DNA of 64,000 nt from Scytonema hofmannii PCC 7110. GTDB lineage: Bacteria; Cyanobacteriota; Cyanobacteriia; Cyanobacteriales; Nostocaceae. The stretch spans positions 2,015,221-2,079,220 of the forward strand of contig NZ_KQ976354.1 of the NCBI RefSeq assembly GCF_000346485.2. Direction: 5' to 3'. Positions 17,592-26,814 of the stretch are shown piece after piece (position 1 is the stretch's first letter; the number at the start of each line of letters is the position of its first letter). A program made the position numbers and the translations under genes. The notes beneath the pieces are model-generated. The model saw nothing but the letters and a program-made list of their open reading frames with translations, ran no database searches and was not told where the DNA came from.

Positions 17592-19766
17592 TTATCGCAT
17601 GGGAATAAACTCAGCTTTCTCGGTTAACTTTTGCCCTTCTCTTGTTAACAATAAACTAGCGTAAGCTTCTCCCGCTTGTTCATCCACTTGACCGTTTTGT
17701 TTAATAATGACGAATAGACGGCGAGTCAATGGATATTCTCCATTTTGCAAAACCTCAAGGTTGAGCTTATTGTATTGTCTCTGACACTTACCTCCCGGCT
17801 CAGAACTTTCTATTTCTGGAGAAATTAAAGCACTTCCTTTATGACGACTGACCGGTAAAGTTTTCACAGTACACTGCTTGATAATTTCAGAAGCTGAAGC
17901 ATAATAAATAGCCCCTTCTTCTGGAAAATTGCCAACTTTATTGAGTGCTTGAGTGGTGGTAGGAATAAAGACAATATTTGAACCAAAAACTTGGTTTTCT
18001 AAAATATTTTCTTTGAAAAATTCACTTGTTCCACTATTTAATGGGCGAGATAATGGCGTGATTTTTACATTAGGGCCACCTATCTGGCTCCAGTTGGTTA
18101 TCCTACCTGTATAAATCCCTTTTAATTGTTCTACAGTTAAACCTTCAATCTTTAAAATGGGGTGAACTGCGATCGCGATCGCATCAATTGCCACAGGAAC
18201 CTGTTTGAGTTTCACACCCCTCGCAGCCGCCAGTTCGTATTCTTTATCTAGAATTGGTCTGGAAGACTGAGCGAAAGAAATCTGACCATCTAATAACATC
18301 TTGATACCAGTTCCCGAACCGGGTGGTAAAGTAGGATGTTGAGTGTAAGTCAAGTTAAATTCAGGCAATTCCTGTTTAATTTTCTGATCTACCAAACCAC
18401 GAATGGGTGCCCAAGTTGTACTTCCACCATACAGCCAAGTTCCAGACAGAACGGTGATGGATTTGATGCTAGATTGTTTGGGCTGTTGTGCTGATTCCGA
18501 TCGCTGGTTGAGAACAATAGTAGCAGGGATCGCGATCGCACAACCAAGACACAATCCCATCATCCCAGCCAACAAAGCTGCTTTTTGACTTTTGAGAATT
18601 GGGAGATGCGAGCGATCAAATTTCGCAGTTGACAGCTTTGAAACTGTAGCTTTAGGATAATTCCCACTCAAAGAAAGCCAAGTCAGAGGTTCTACATTAG
18701 ACGCAATACAAATTGTGGGCAACCAAACAGCACCGGGATAACGGGATTTAAAATGTTCCAAACGTTTGCGGGCTTTCAATACCGAAGCAAATAAAGATTT
18801 ATTGCGAGTAAACTCTTGAAAAAAGTGTTTCAAAAACTCCACAGCCACAGGATCTGGTACGGGTTCCCGCATCACGACGCTTTGAGGCAAATGTAACTCA
18901 GCCAGTTGGTTGGCTAAGCCCAAACCATCGCAAGAGTTGAAAATTGCCAATTGCAATCCTTTAGCGATCGCTTCTTTTAATGCTTCCTTAAATTCCTCAA
19001 TACTTAAACTTTCGCTATCATTAACTTCTATCCACCCAATTTGCCCATCTTTTCGACTCCCACTATGCCCGGTAAAAATGAAGATGTGATAGCCCTGTTC
19101 GTCCCAAAGGGCTTCACACAAATTTTTGAGATTCGGTTGCATCAAACAGACAACTTCCGCCCCAAGTTCCTCCAAGCGCCGAACAACTTCTATGTCATCG
19201 GTGGTATTAATCCCGTCACTTCTTCCCACTGCTACTAAAATTCTGACTTTTGAACTGTTGGGACGTGCAACGCTCTTGTGGTCTGTTGTTTTGGGCGCAC
19301 TTAAGGCAATTTCCGCTTGAGGATAGTGTTGTTCAAATAAACTCCACTCTTGCCAAGGGAGACGCCGCAAGTTAATATCTTTGGCATCCAGAATTACTCG
19401 AATTTCTTCACCTGAGGAATGCAGTTGTTGGGCGATCGCAATCAATCCATCCCGAATCGGTTGCCATTTACTATCCCCCGAATTCAACCACTCATTCAGG
19501 TTAGTTTTCAGCGCTTGGGTGTGTTCCAAGTTGGAATGAACCGTGACACTTATTGGTGTTAAACGCAAACCTGGTGCGGGAGCAATGCAAGATCGTACAT
19601 CTTCAATTTGACGATAAGCGGATTGCCATTGAGTAAAAGAAGTTTCTAATTCTGGTGGAAGTGTTAAAAGAAAACCCTCAGTTTCATACTCTCGATTTGT
19701 TGCTGTCAGAATAACTAGAAAGCCCTCTTCTGATGTTCGCCTAATTTTAATCTTGACAATGCCCAT
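17592..19766 (-). CDS. CHAT caspase-like protease fused through a membrane helix to a PstS-like binding domain
   Basis: Residues about 170-355 are a CHAT domain with the catalytic pair His234 (FTGHSG) and Cys279 (FNSCDG). A single membrane helix spans about 397-419. Residues about 436-724 are a PBP-like domain of the PstS type (LYGGSTTWAPI, GSGTGIKMLLDG, FAQSSRP, YTGRITNWSQIGG). The N-terminal protease should be cytosolic and the binding domain extracytoplasmic, so one chain could couple ligand sensing to proteolysis. It is last in an operon after a sigma-like factor and a DUF1822 protein, with 24 bases of spacing. A natural target would be a neighbouring product such as the sigma-like factor, which is inference only. 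Confidence 0.85.
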   Translation of the reverse strand: MGIVKIKIRRTSEEGFLVILTATNREYETEGFLLTLPPELETSFTQWQSAYRQIEDVRSCIAPAPGLRLTPISVTVHSNLEHTQALKTNLNEWLNSGDSKWQPIRDGLIAIAQQLHSSGEEIRVILDAKDINLRRLPWQEWSLFEQHYPQAEIALSAPKTTDHKSVARPNSSKVRILVAVGRSDGINTTDDIEVVRRLEELGAEVVCLMQPNLKNLCEALWDEQGYHIFIFTGHSGSRKDGQIGWIEVNDSESLSIEEFKEALKEAIAKGLQLAIFNSCDGLGLANQLAELHLPQSVVMREPVPDPVAVEFLKHFFQEFTRNKSLFASVLKARKRLEHFKSRYPGAVWLPTICIASNVEPLTWLSLSGNYPKATVSKLSTAKFDRSHLPILKSQKAALLAGMMGLCLGCAIAIPATIVLNQRSESAQQPKQSSIKSITVLSGTWLYGGSTTWAPIRGLVDQKIKQELPEFNLTYTQHPTLPPGSGTGIKMLLDGQISFAQSSRPILDKEYELAAARGVKLKQVPVAIDAIAIAVHPILKIEGLTVEQLKGIYTGRITNWSQIGGPNVKITPLSRPLNSGTSEFFKENILENQVFGSNIVFIPTTTQALNKVGNFPEEGAIYYASASEIIKQCTVKTLPVSRHKGSALISPEIESSEPGGKCQRQYNKLNLEVLQNGEYPLTRRLFVIIKQNGQVDEQAGEAYASLLLTREGQKLTEKAEFIPMR

Positions 19767-19790
19767 ACAGAGTATCCTGTTATTTGATGC

Positions 19791-20705
19791 TCAGACAATA
19801 AACTTTTCAGTCAGACTTGTCCCTTCTAACACCACTTTGACACTAAACATTTCGCTTTGTTGGCAACTAAACTCCAATTCCATCCAACTGTCAGTTTTTT
19901 TAGATTGTGCTTCCATACAAGCACTTCCTGCTTCATCAAACAAAACCAACTGTAAATTTTCCGGCAAATAAATTCCATTGTTACCTGGATAAAGACGCAA
20001 ACGAATATTAACTGACTCAGTTACCGTAAGTGTAACTTCCACAACAAGTAGTAACAGGCGATCGACCAAATCAATTTCTTTTACCCGACTCACAGAATTG
20101 GTTACATGAGTTATGTGCCTAAAGTTACCTGCCAGTGCCAATTCAACAGGCTGCCAGTCTTGGTTAAAAATTCCCTCAAGCCACTGACGCAAGTTGACAA
20201 AAAATTGTTCTGATTGGTTGCTCTGGATAGAGTTAATAGTCTCAATGAGAATATCTAAAGGCTGTAGTTGCGCCAATTGGACTATTTCAAGGTATTCATC
20301 AGCATTTATGGCACGAGCAAATCCCAGTAATTGTACGGAATTCAACTGACTGTGAAATTGAACTGCCACATAACCAATTCTATTTTGAGAAACTTCCATT
20401 GGTAACTCAAAAGCAAGCTCACCAGGTAGCACCGGACGGCACTCCAATTTTCCTACATTGGGAATAACCAAATCCGCGACATTAAAAATTGCCCGCAAAC
20501 CCGGTTCCCAACTGTCACTGCTTGTGAGATTGGTTTCAACCATCAGCCATTTTAAATAACTGTGAACAGCACAAACAGCTAAAGTATTGAGATAGACTTG
20601 TTTACCCTTTTGGGGTGTAGCTTGTTCTGAGGCAAACATCTCAGCCCAACGATGAGCATCTTTACCCAAAGGAACACTTATAGGTTGTGATTGTGTGCTA
20701 GTCAT
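19791..20705 (-). CDS. DUF1822 family protein
   Basis: The 304 residues match the cyanobacterial DUF1822 family: early YLNTLAVCAVHSYLKWLMVE, then GKLECRPVLPGE, GYVAVQF, and ARAINADEYLEIVQLAQLQP. No membrane segment or catalytic motif is apparent. The ATG overlaps the stop of the upstream sigma-like gene by 4 bases (ATGA), which supports translational coupling. The CHAT gene follows after 24 bases. DUF1822 genes commonly lie between such sigma-like and CHAT genes in cyanobacteria, so an adaptor or anti-sigma-like role can be proposed, but none is demonstrated here. Confidence 0.85.
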   Translation of the reverse strand: MTSTQSQPISVPLGKDAHRWAEMFASEQATPQKGKQVYLNTLAVCAVHSYLKWLMVETNLTSSDSWEPGLRAIFNVADLVIPNVGKLECRPVLPGELAFELPMEVSQNRIGYVAVQFHSQLNSVQLLGFARAINADEYLEIVQLAQLQPLDILIETINSIQSNQSEQFFVNLRQWLEGIFNQDWQPVELALAGNFRHITHVTNSVSRVKEIDLVDRLLLLVVEVTLTVTESVNIRLRLYPGNNGIYLPENLQLVLFDEAGSACMEAQSKKTDSWMELEFSCQQSEMFSVKVVLEGTSLTEKFIV

Positions 20706-21508
20706 GGTTTATACCCACAATTTCGTCCAATATCTACTAATAAAGGAAGGCATTTTTGCTTCCAATGTGAATAAAGGGTTTGGTTGTTCATTTCAAACTC
20801 TCTGGCAATGTCAGAAATTTTTTCAGGAGGTTCCTGCAAAAGCAAACGTTTTGCTAATAACTGACAATGACATTCTGGGTGTTTTCGCGGATGACACACA
20901 CTGAGTGTTCCTTGAGTATCTTGTATAATGTGTCCCTTTATTTGTTGACCGAGACGCTGGCGTTCTCCTTCTTGCACTTGAAGAATTTTAATATCTAATA
21001 AGTCTAAAGAAAGGCTTGTAAATTGGGAATCGGGTAGGAAATCCAACAGAGTGATTTGGTCTCCATCATCATTCCGTATTGGTTTGTCTAAACTGGTAAC
21101 ATTTTGATTGTCCTTAGCATACAAATCCACGATTCTCCACTTAAGGTAGCCATTGATCCAACTTACCAAGCTTTGTTGCACTAAGGAATGACGTGGCTGA
21201 AAATCACAGATACTGCGACAAACCCACTGCCAAGTATCATTTAAAGCTTGAGGATAGTCTTGGTGAGTAGACTTATAAATACCAGGTAGTTGCTGTAGTT
21301 GTACGAGCAGCCGATTGAGAGCTTTTTGCCGCTCCGCAGTTAAATCTGCATGACGGCAAACCTCATGAATGAGATTTTGCAGTTGTTCATCCACAGCAAG
21401 TTTTCCCCGCAACTGCCATGCTTGTTCTACGTATAATTCCAAGAGACAAGCACTTGAACAGCTTGAGTTTAACTGATTTTCAGAAGATATGGTGGTTATC
21501 ATTTCCAT
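20702..21508 (-). CDS. Sigma-70-like factor of the CHAT/DUF1822 operon
   Basis: The 268-residue protein has a region resembling sigma region 2 (VSWINGYLKWRIVDLYAKDN followed by SLDKPI) and a C-terminal helix-turn-helix (ISDIAREFEMNNQTLYSHWK) as in sigma region 4. It is much shorter than primary sigma factors and more divergent than standard ECF factors; an insert with several Cys/His (VCHPRKHPECHC) between the two regions could bind metal. It is the first gene of the operon. Binding to RNA polymerase is not proven by sequence. An alternative start at ATG 21502 exists. A heptamer repeat lies immediately upstream. Confidence 0.72.
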   Translation of the reverse strand: MEMITTISSENQLNSSCSSACLLELYVEQAWQLRGKLAVDEQLQNLIHEVCRHADLTAERQKALNRLLVQLQQLPGIYKSTHQDYPQALNDTWQWVCRSICDFQPRHSLVQQSLVSWINGYLKWRIVDLYAKDNQNVTSLDKPIRNDDGDQITLLDFLPDSQFTSLSLDLLDIKILQVQEGERQRLGQQIKGHIIQDTQGTLSVCHPRKHPECHCQLLAKRLLLQEPPEKISDIAREFEMNNQTLYSHWKQKCLPLLVDIGRNCGYKP

Positions 21509-21523
21509 TCAATCTGGAGATTA

Positions 21524-21598
21524 ACTGGTCACTGGTTACTGGTCACTGGTCACTGGTTACTGGTCACTGGTCACTGGTTACTGGTCACTGGTCACTGT
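21524..21598. repeat. Heptamer tandem repeat with a 21-base higher-order period
   Basis: Ten heptamers follow the order TGGTCAC, TGGTTAC, TGGTCAC, repeated as trimers, just upstream of the sigma-like gene. The regular trimer order shows recent expansion of a 21-base unit rather than of single heptamers. Confidence 0.9.
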
Positions 21599-21780
21599 TA
21601 AAAGGGCTACCCGCCTTTGTAAGGTTTCTATAGTTCTATCTACCCTCATCAGACTTTTTATGAAATTAAATCGTGAAAAATAAGTTGAATGACCCCATTG
21701 ACAAAAAATATAACTTGGTAATAATGTAAAAATACGCAGCCAAAAAAGCCTCATCACTAACACGTGAAATGTTGGTTTTG

Positions 21781-21984
21781 TTTGGTCTCAGGTGTATCCT
21801 CCCAACTATCCTGCCTGATGTCAGGTTATCCCGTTGGCTGGATATTCAGTTTAACTTTTAACTATTGCTGACTAGTATATCCACAAGATAAAACTACGTT
21901 GGCTATTTGGCTGAATGTTCAGCCAGCTGGATAATCCGGCACTAGGCAGGATAGTTGAGAGGATACATCTGAGACCCGAACCAA
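21781..21984. mobile_element. MITE-like element with about 70-base imperfect inverted repeats
   Basis: The left arm begins TTTGGTCTCAGGTGTATCCT and the right arm ends GGATACATCTGAGACCCGAA then CCAAA. The arms match over about 70 bases with few mismatches and enclose about 60 AT-rich bases. There is no ORF. A non-autonomous transposon or a long folded RNA would both fit. Confidence 0.6.
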
Positions 21985-22039
21985 ATGAGTTTGTAAGTGA
22001 TTGTTTTGGGAAATTTTCATCAGTGAAATTTCTCACAAT

Positions 22040-22162
22040 AGAGCCTTGGTACAGTATTTAACATGGGGGCAAAAAACCCAGTCTTTTTCTGCTAAAAGGA
22101 TTAATATCTCGTTAACTTAACGAAAGAAACTGGGTTTTTGAGATTAATGTACCAATGCTCTA
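22040..22162. repeat. Palindromic repeat element (AAAACCCAGT family)
   Basis: Outer arms TAGAGCCTTGGTAC and GTACCAATGCTCTA and inner arms AAAAACCCAGT and ACTGGGTTTTT form a double stem. Its centre (ATATCTCGT) matches the element at 51541-51656, so both belong to one dispersed family. Confidence 0.75.
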
Positions 22163-22206
22163 GATGCTTTTTTGCTGCATATTGCAAATTTTAGGAAGCA
22201 AGTAAT

Positions 22207-22956
22207 ATGCTCAAAACAAAAAAAATACAGCCGCAGCGCATTTCGATTTATTGGGATTCTCAGAACGTGTATTTAACTCAAGAGCGAGTGAAACTTTTGC
22301 GAATTTATGCCAATCTTAAAGGGCTGATAATCGGCATAAAAGTTTACTATAATTCCCTACGTGAAGCGCAAGTAGTGGTAAAAGATGAGTCACCAATTTT
22401 TGGTATTAAATTTGTTGATGTACCTTGCGCTTTAAAAAATAGTGCAGATAATCAACTCGTATTTGACGTACTGGAAGATATGAGTAGTAGCCAGCCTCCG
22501 GACATAGTTATTCTTATATCTGGTGATGGGGACTTTGCTCATCTAGTTGTCATGTTAAAAAAATTAGGTGTAGAGGTCATAGTCCTAGCTCAACGAGGTA
22601 ATGTCAAACGGATACTCAAAGAGGTTGCTCATGAAGTTCACTATGTAGATGAGTTACTGCAGTTATCTGAGGAACAAAACCAACGTCAAAACAATGCTAT
22701 TGAATCTATCATTACTTACAATGAAGCTATAGGCTATTTAATAGCAGCTATAAAAACTGCATTAAATCAAGGTAAGCAAGCAACCCTAGGTAAAATTGAC
22801 AACGTAATGCGTCAGCTATTTCCAAAATATAAAGGAGTTGCTTGCATTTGTAACCCGGATGGAGGAAAATTTTCTCGCTTTAGTAAATTTCTTGAAGCAG
22901 TTGAGAGAGATGGAAAAATCAAAATGCACGAGCAGAATTTATTGTTAATAGAGTAA
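22207..22956 (+). CDS. NYN-domain (PIN-like) ribonuclease with a C-terminal LOTUS-like domain
   Basis: Residues about 10-150 form a NYN domain: the acidic residues Asp17 (IYWDSQNVYL), Asp in SADNQLVFDVLEDM, and the Asp pair in LISGDGDFAHL make the metal site of PIN-like RNases. A LabA/DUF88 relationship is likely. Residues about 165-249 resemble an OST-HTH/LOTUS module (YLIAAIKTALNQGKQATLGK; then FSRFSKFLEAVERDGKI), which often binds RNA. It is cytosolic, with AGGAA before the ATG. It stands alone between repeat elements, followed by a hairpin. Cyanobacterial relatives affect circadian output or RNA decay, but a specific role cannot be read here. Confidence 0.85.
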   Translation: MLKTKKIQPQRISIYWDSQNVYLTQERVKLLRIYANLKGLIIGIKVYYNSLREAQVVVKDESPIFGIKFVDVPCALKNSADNQLVFDVLEDMSSSQPPDIVILISGDGDFAHLVVMLKKLGVEVIVLAQRGNVKRILKEVAHEVHYVDELLQLSEEQNQRQNNAIESIITYNEAIGYLIAAIKTALNQGKQATLGKIDNVMRQLFPKYKGVACICNPDGGKFSRFSKFLEAVERDGKIKMHEQNLLLIE

Positions 22957-23258
22957 CATAGAGTGGTTTGAAGTTTCCTGGCTCTAAAAATTCTGTAAAT
23001 TCTAGAAACCCAGTTACTTTGATAAACTGGGTTTCAACTTTGACATCATCATCTAAAATTTCTGATGCATATAATTAGAGAATTGCCAAACTTTTAAGGC
23101 AAATACTTATACTGTGATAGGAACCAGTTTTGATTTTTAAAATCCGCTCTTTCTTCCCTCAGCGCCCTCAGCGCCTCTGCGGTTCATTAAAATTTTTATA
23201 ATTCAAATAAGATTGCCCATAACACGCAAATCATATCCAACAATCAAACACACAACCA
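22957..23258. other. Intergenic with a hairpin and a CTCAGCGCCC repeat
   Basis: A stem GAAACCCAGTT/AACTGGGTTTC (23004-23035) follows the NYN gene and may terminate it. At about 23156-23186 a dispersed CCTCAGCGCCCTCAGCGCCT motif occurs, whose complement appears again near 33787. Confidence 0.6.
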
Positions 23259-23930
23259 ATGCACAAACTGTTGACATTCCGAAATGAAAAACTCTTACGC
23301 CACGCTCTCACTCACCGTTCTTACGTTCATGAAAACCCAGACGCAGGAGAACACAACGAACGCTTAGAATTTCTGGGCGATGCTTTGTTAACTTTTTTAA
23401 GTGCTGAATATCTCCATCGCCGTCATCCCGACAAGGAAGAAGACGAACTCACTCGTCGCCGTTCCGCACTTGTAGATGAAAAGCAACTGGCAAAGTTTGC
23501 GATAGAAGTTGGCTTAGACTTAAGGATGCGGTTGGGCAAAGGAGCTATTCTAGAAGGTGGTTACCAAAATCCCAATTTGCTAAGCAGTACCTTTGAAGCC
23601 GTGATAGCGGCTTATTATCTAGACAATGATTCCGATGCAGACGCAGTTCGTAAGATTATAGAACCACTGTTTGATTCCGTACCAGAAAAAGTCGTTGAAT
23701 CTCGTTCTAGTGTAGATTCAAAGAACAAATTTCAAGAATGGGTGCAGCGTAACGTGACCCAAACGCCCCCCAAATATGTCACAGTCCAAGCAGGTGGTTC
23801 TTCCCACGCTCCTGAATTCACTGCTCAAGTACTTGTAAACGATCGCGTGTACGGAGAAGGTAAGGGACGCAGCAAAAAAGATGCTGAAAAGGCGGCGGCT
23901 GAGGATGCACTAGCTCGTGTGAAAAAATGA
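23259..23930 (+). CDS. rnc: Ribonuclease III
   Basis: Cleaves double-stranded RNA in rRNA and mRNA processing. The signature ERLEFLGDALL is present near residue 34, with the second acidic site STFEAVIAAYYLD, so the endonuclease metal site looks intact. The C-terminal half is a dsRNA-binding domain (FQEWVQRN; GEGKGRSKKDAEKAAAEDAL). Length 223 is normal. The protein is cytosolic and the gene probably monocistronic, convergent with the diguanylate cyclase gene. Confidence 0.95.
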   Translation: MHKLLTFRNEKLLRHALTHRSYVHENPDAGEHNERLEFLGDALLTFLSAEYLHRRHPDKEEDELTRRRSALVDEKQLAKFAIEVGLDLRMRLGKGAILEGGYQNPNLLSSTFEAVIAAYYLDNDSDADAVRKIIEPLFDSVPEKVVESRSSVDSKNKFQEWVQRNVTQTPPKYVTVQAGGSSHAPEFTAQVLVNDRVYGEGKGRSKKDAEKAAAEDALARVKK

Positions 23931-23974
23931 ATCAGAGAACAATCCAAGTAACACCAGGTGTGTTGGTTAAGCTG

Positions 23975-25591
23975 CTAAGGCAAAAACTCCCAACAATCTA
24001 CAGGTTGTTCCAAAGAGCATGCACAGTAAGTGTTGCGTCCTTGTGCTTTGGCTTTGTAGAGCGATCGATCTGCAGCCATGATGAGCTTTTCCTGCAAGCA
24101 CTCCACTGTAGGAATTAAGCTAGCAATGCCCATACTGATTGTCACATAAGTATTTGCTCTAGAAGCTGCATGGGGAATGGCTAGCTTGGCAATTTGCTGT
24201 CGAATCTGTTGTGCTACATAAGTAGCTCCTTCCAAATCAGTATCGGGTAGCAATACAGCAAATTCTTCTCCGCCATAGCGAGCGACTAAATCGCCCGGAC
24301 GTTTGCACGTAAGTGCGATCGCATTAGCTACCTCTTTCAGACAACTATCCCCAGCCACATGACCGTAGCAATCGTTATAAAACTTGAAATAATCGATATC
24401 ACAGAGAATTAACGCTAAGGAAGCTTGTCTGCGTTGAAGCCTCTGCCATTCCCTCTCAAGTGCTTCATCAAAACTGCGACGGTTGTTGATTTGTGTTAAC
24501 CCATCCAGGGTAGCCAAACGCTGTAGTTCCTGGTTAGTCAGTATCAACGCTTCTTCTGTTTGCTTTCGCTGTATAAATTCACCTAGCTCAATCGCAACAG
24601 CATTGACTAGTTGCACTAACTTTGGATCGTAAGGCAAGGGCGATCGCTTAAAAAAAACCAAAACAGCAAGCACTTGCTCCTGCAACACAATCGGCATCCC
24701 AAAAGCTGCTTTCAACCCAGCACGAATTGCTGCTTCAGTCCGAAGAAAAACAGGCGCTTGCTTTTGTGAAACATCTTCAATCCACTCCGATTGGTGAGTT
24801 GCCCAAACCCGACCCAGCAATCCCACACCATCAGTAAAGGATATGTCTAATCTTGCCTGATGAAATTGATTGAGTGATAGATCGTGCATTGGATCGTGGC
24901 AGGTTTGACTCAGTTGTAAAGTCATAATATCGTCACCTAAAATCCAACCTTCGCCATAGTCCCAATCCATAGCTTGACGTACCTTACATAAAAGAATTTC
25001 CAAAGCACGCTTGAAATCAGATGCTTGATGAACTGCATGAATTGTGGTTAATAACAGTTGAGTTGCTGCTTCAGCTTGCCTTCGCTCTTGAATCTCCTTT
25101 TGCAGCTTCTGATTGTGTTCCTTAAGTTCTTGCTGTTGCTTTTGAATCTTAAGTTGATGGCGAACTCGGAGCAAAACTTCTTCAGCTAGGAATGGTTTGG
25201 TGATATAGTCTTCACCCCCAACCTCAAAAGCTCTGATTTTATCTATTGCTTCATCCAAAGCACTCAAGAAGATAATGGGAATTTCACAAGTTTGGGGAGA
25301 TGCTTTTAACTGGGTACAAACAGCATATCCGTCTATCACTGGCATTTTAATGTCCAGCAAAATGAGATCGGGTGGTTCTAAGAAAATAGCTTTTAAAGCG
25401 ACTTCACCACTAATTGCTTTCCGAACCCTGTAGCCCTGTTGACTAAGAATAGCAGAGAGTAGAGCAAGGTTACCGATATTATCATCAACAATCAATAAAT
25501 CTGCATGATTTTTTAGGGCTTCTGTATCCTCCCGAACAGCCAGGTTTACATCTTTATAGTTATTATCAAATTCCTGATTTTGAATGTACAT
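23975..25591 (-). CDS. Response regulator-GAF-GGDEF diguanylate cyclase
   Basis: A receiver domain (residues about 30-150) has phosphoacceptor Asp80 (LILLDIKMP) and the Lys of YITKPF. A short coiled coil leads to a GAF domain (about 185-340) and a GGDEF domain (about 355-525). The active-site loop is GGEEF (440-444), preceded at 431-434 by RPGD, an RxxD product-inhibition site. It should make cyclic di-GMP under control of phosphorylation and a GAF ligand. The protein is cytosolic and has no partner kinase adjacent. Confidence 0.92.
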   Translation of the reverse strand: MYIQNQEFDNNYKDVNLAVREDTEALKNHADLLIVDDNIGNLALLSAILSQQGYRVRKAISGEVALKAIFLEPPDLILLDIKMPVIDGYAVCTQLKASPQTCEIPIIFLSALDEAIDKIRAFEVGGEDYITKPFLAEEVLLRVRHQLKIQKQQQELKEHNQKLQKEIQERRQAEAATQLLLTTIHAVHQASDFKRALEILLCKVRQAMDWDYGEGWILGDDIMTLQLSQTCHDPMHDLSLNQFHQARLDISFTDGVGLLGRVWATHQSEWIEDVSQKQAPVFLRTEAAIRAGLKAAFGMPIVLQEQVLAVLVFFKRSPLPYDPKLVQLVNAVAIELGEFIQRKQTEEALILTNQELQRLATLDGLTQINNRRSFDEALEREWQRLQRRQASLALILCDIDYFKFYNDCYGHVAGDSCLKEVANAIALTCKRPGDLVARYGGEEFAVLLPDTDLEGATYVAQQIRQQIAKLAIPHAASRANTYVTISMGIASLIPTVECLQEKLIMAADRSLYKAKAQGRNTYCACSLEQPVDCWEFLP

Positions 25592-25689
25592 TGCGGTCAG
25601 GACAAAAGTGTTAATCTAAAGAAAGAGTTAAGATTGGACGATCTTAACACCATTCTTAAAAAACACTTTGGTATTTGTGGCAAAAAGAC

Positions 25690-26814
25690 TTATTTAATGG
25701 CAACTGTAACAGTTGCTGACATTCCGGGAGATAACCGCGATTCAAAACCGCGAATGCTCTTAGGTTCAAACACTATCTTGACAGGTATTCTTTGCTCATC
25801 CAAATTTTTTGTAGATAATGGTGTATCGCTTTCTTGTGGCAAAGGAGTAAATCTACCAAAAGATGAGGGAGACATACTCTCTACCGTGCCACTAAACTTG
25901 TGACTGGGGAAAGCAGTCATCTTAACATCCACTTTTTGACCGGGCTGTATTTTTTCTAACTGCGTTTCTTTAAAGTTAGCCACAATCCAAGGATTTGGTT
26001 GCACAACTGTAATTAGGGTTTGTCCCGGTTGTACCTGCTGTCCTATCTGGACGTTTTTGTTACCTACTTTTCCAGGAACAAGCGCTGTAATGTTAGTATA
26101 AGATAATTGGAGTTGTGCTTTTTTTAACTCAGCTTCTTTTTGCGCGATCGCAGCTAGTGCTGTTTTGTACTTTTGCTCGTCAATCTCTTTTTGGGAGTTA
26201 GCGGTTGACAACTGCGAGACTCTCTGTTTGCTATCGGTTGGTTTGACTTGTTTGTCCTTGTTGCTTGATTTAGCAACCTGTGTTCCTTTCTTTGCAGGTT
26301 TTGTTGCAACTGGTTCTGGGATATTAATTGTGCTAATTGTGACAGCGTTCATATTTTCCCGGATCTGAGCGGCTTGTTGTTTGGCTAACTCTAGAGACGC
26401 TTTGGCTTGGGACAAAGAGACTTCATAATCGCGGGAATCGAGCTTTACCAACACCGTTCCGGGAGATACCATTTGGTTATCATTAACTGCAATTTCAGTG
26501 ACGATTCCTGATATACGTGATGTGACTCTTTGAATATTTGCACTGATAAAAGCATTGTCAGTTTCTTGATATTTTTGAGCATACTGCCACGATTTGTAAC
26601 CGTAAACTCCAGAAGCGATCGCCCCTGTACTTAACAACACGCCGATTGTCACTTTAGGGAGTAGATGACTCACAGAGAGCGAGACAGATTTTTTGTGATG
26701 AGTTTTTGTCTGAGTGGAATTGGTAGCGATCGCCTCTTGCTGCGACACTAGAGTTGTTTGTTCGTTTAGTCCTGCAACTGGCTGAGTCTGTTGTGAAGAA
26801 TTTAGGCTTTCCAT
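25690..26814 (-). CDS. HlyD/EmrA-type membrane fusion protein
   Basis: One N-terminal membrane helix (LPKVTIGVLLSTGAIASGVYG) follows a roughly 50-residue cytoplasmic start. Then comes the biotinyl-lipoyl-like hairpin (VRSRI-type RVTSRISGIVTEIAVNDNQM, VSPGTVLVKLDSRDYEV), a helical hairpin, and the barrel domain (NPWIVANFKETQLEKIQPGQ). An unusual Lys/Ser-rich linker sits in the hairpin (KGTQVAKSSNKDKQVKPTDS). The family links inner-membrane exporters to an outer-membrane channel. The usual EmrB-type MFS partner is not adjacent, so it either serves a distant pump or has lost it. Confidence 0.88.
   Translation of the reverse strand: MESLNSSQQTQPVAGLNEQTTLVSQQEAIATNSTQTKTHHKKSVSLSVSHLLPKVTIGVLLSTGAIASGVYGYKSWQYAQKYQETDNAFISANIQRVTSRISGIVTEIAVNDNQMVSPGTVLVKLDSRDYEVSLSQAKASLELAKQQAAQIRENMNAVTISTINIPEPVATKPAKKGTQVAKSSNKDKQVKPTDSKQRVSQLSTANSQKEIDEQKYKTALAAIAQKEAELKKAQLQLSYTNITALVPGKVGNKNVQIGQQVQPGQTLITVVQPNPWIVANFKETQLEKIQPGQKVDVKMTAFPSHKFSGTVESMSPSSFGRFTPLPQESDTPLSTKNLDEQRIPVKIVFEPKSIRGFESRLSPGMSATVTVAIK

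Noticed and set aside
21524-21598. Regular repeats considered as a CRISPR array
   Set aside because: The units are contiguous heptamers with no unique spacers; this is a cyanobacterial tandem repeat.
23927-24118. Small gene overlapping rnc and the diguanylate cyclase
   Set aside because: It lies antisense inside the end of the GGDEF gene and has no independent support.
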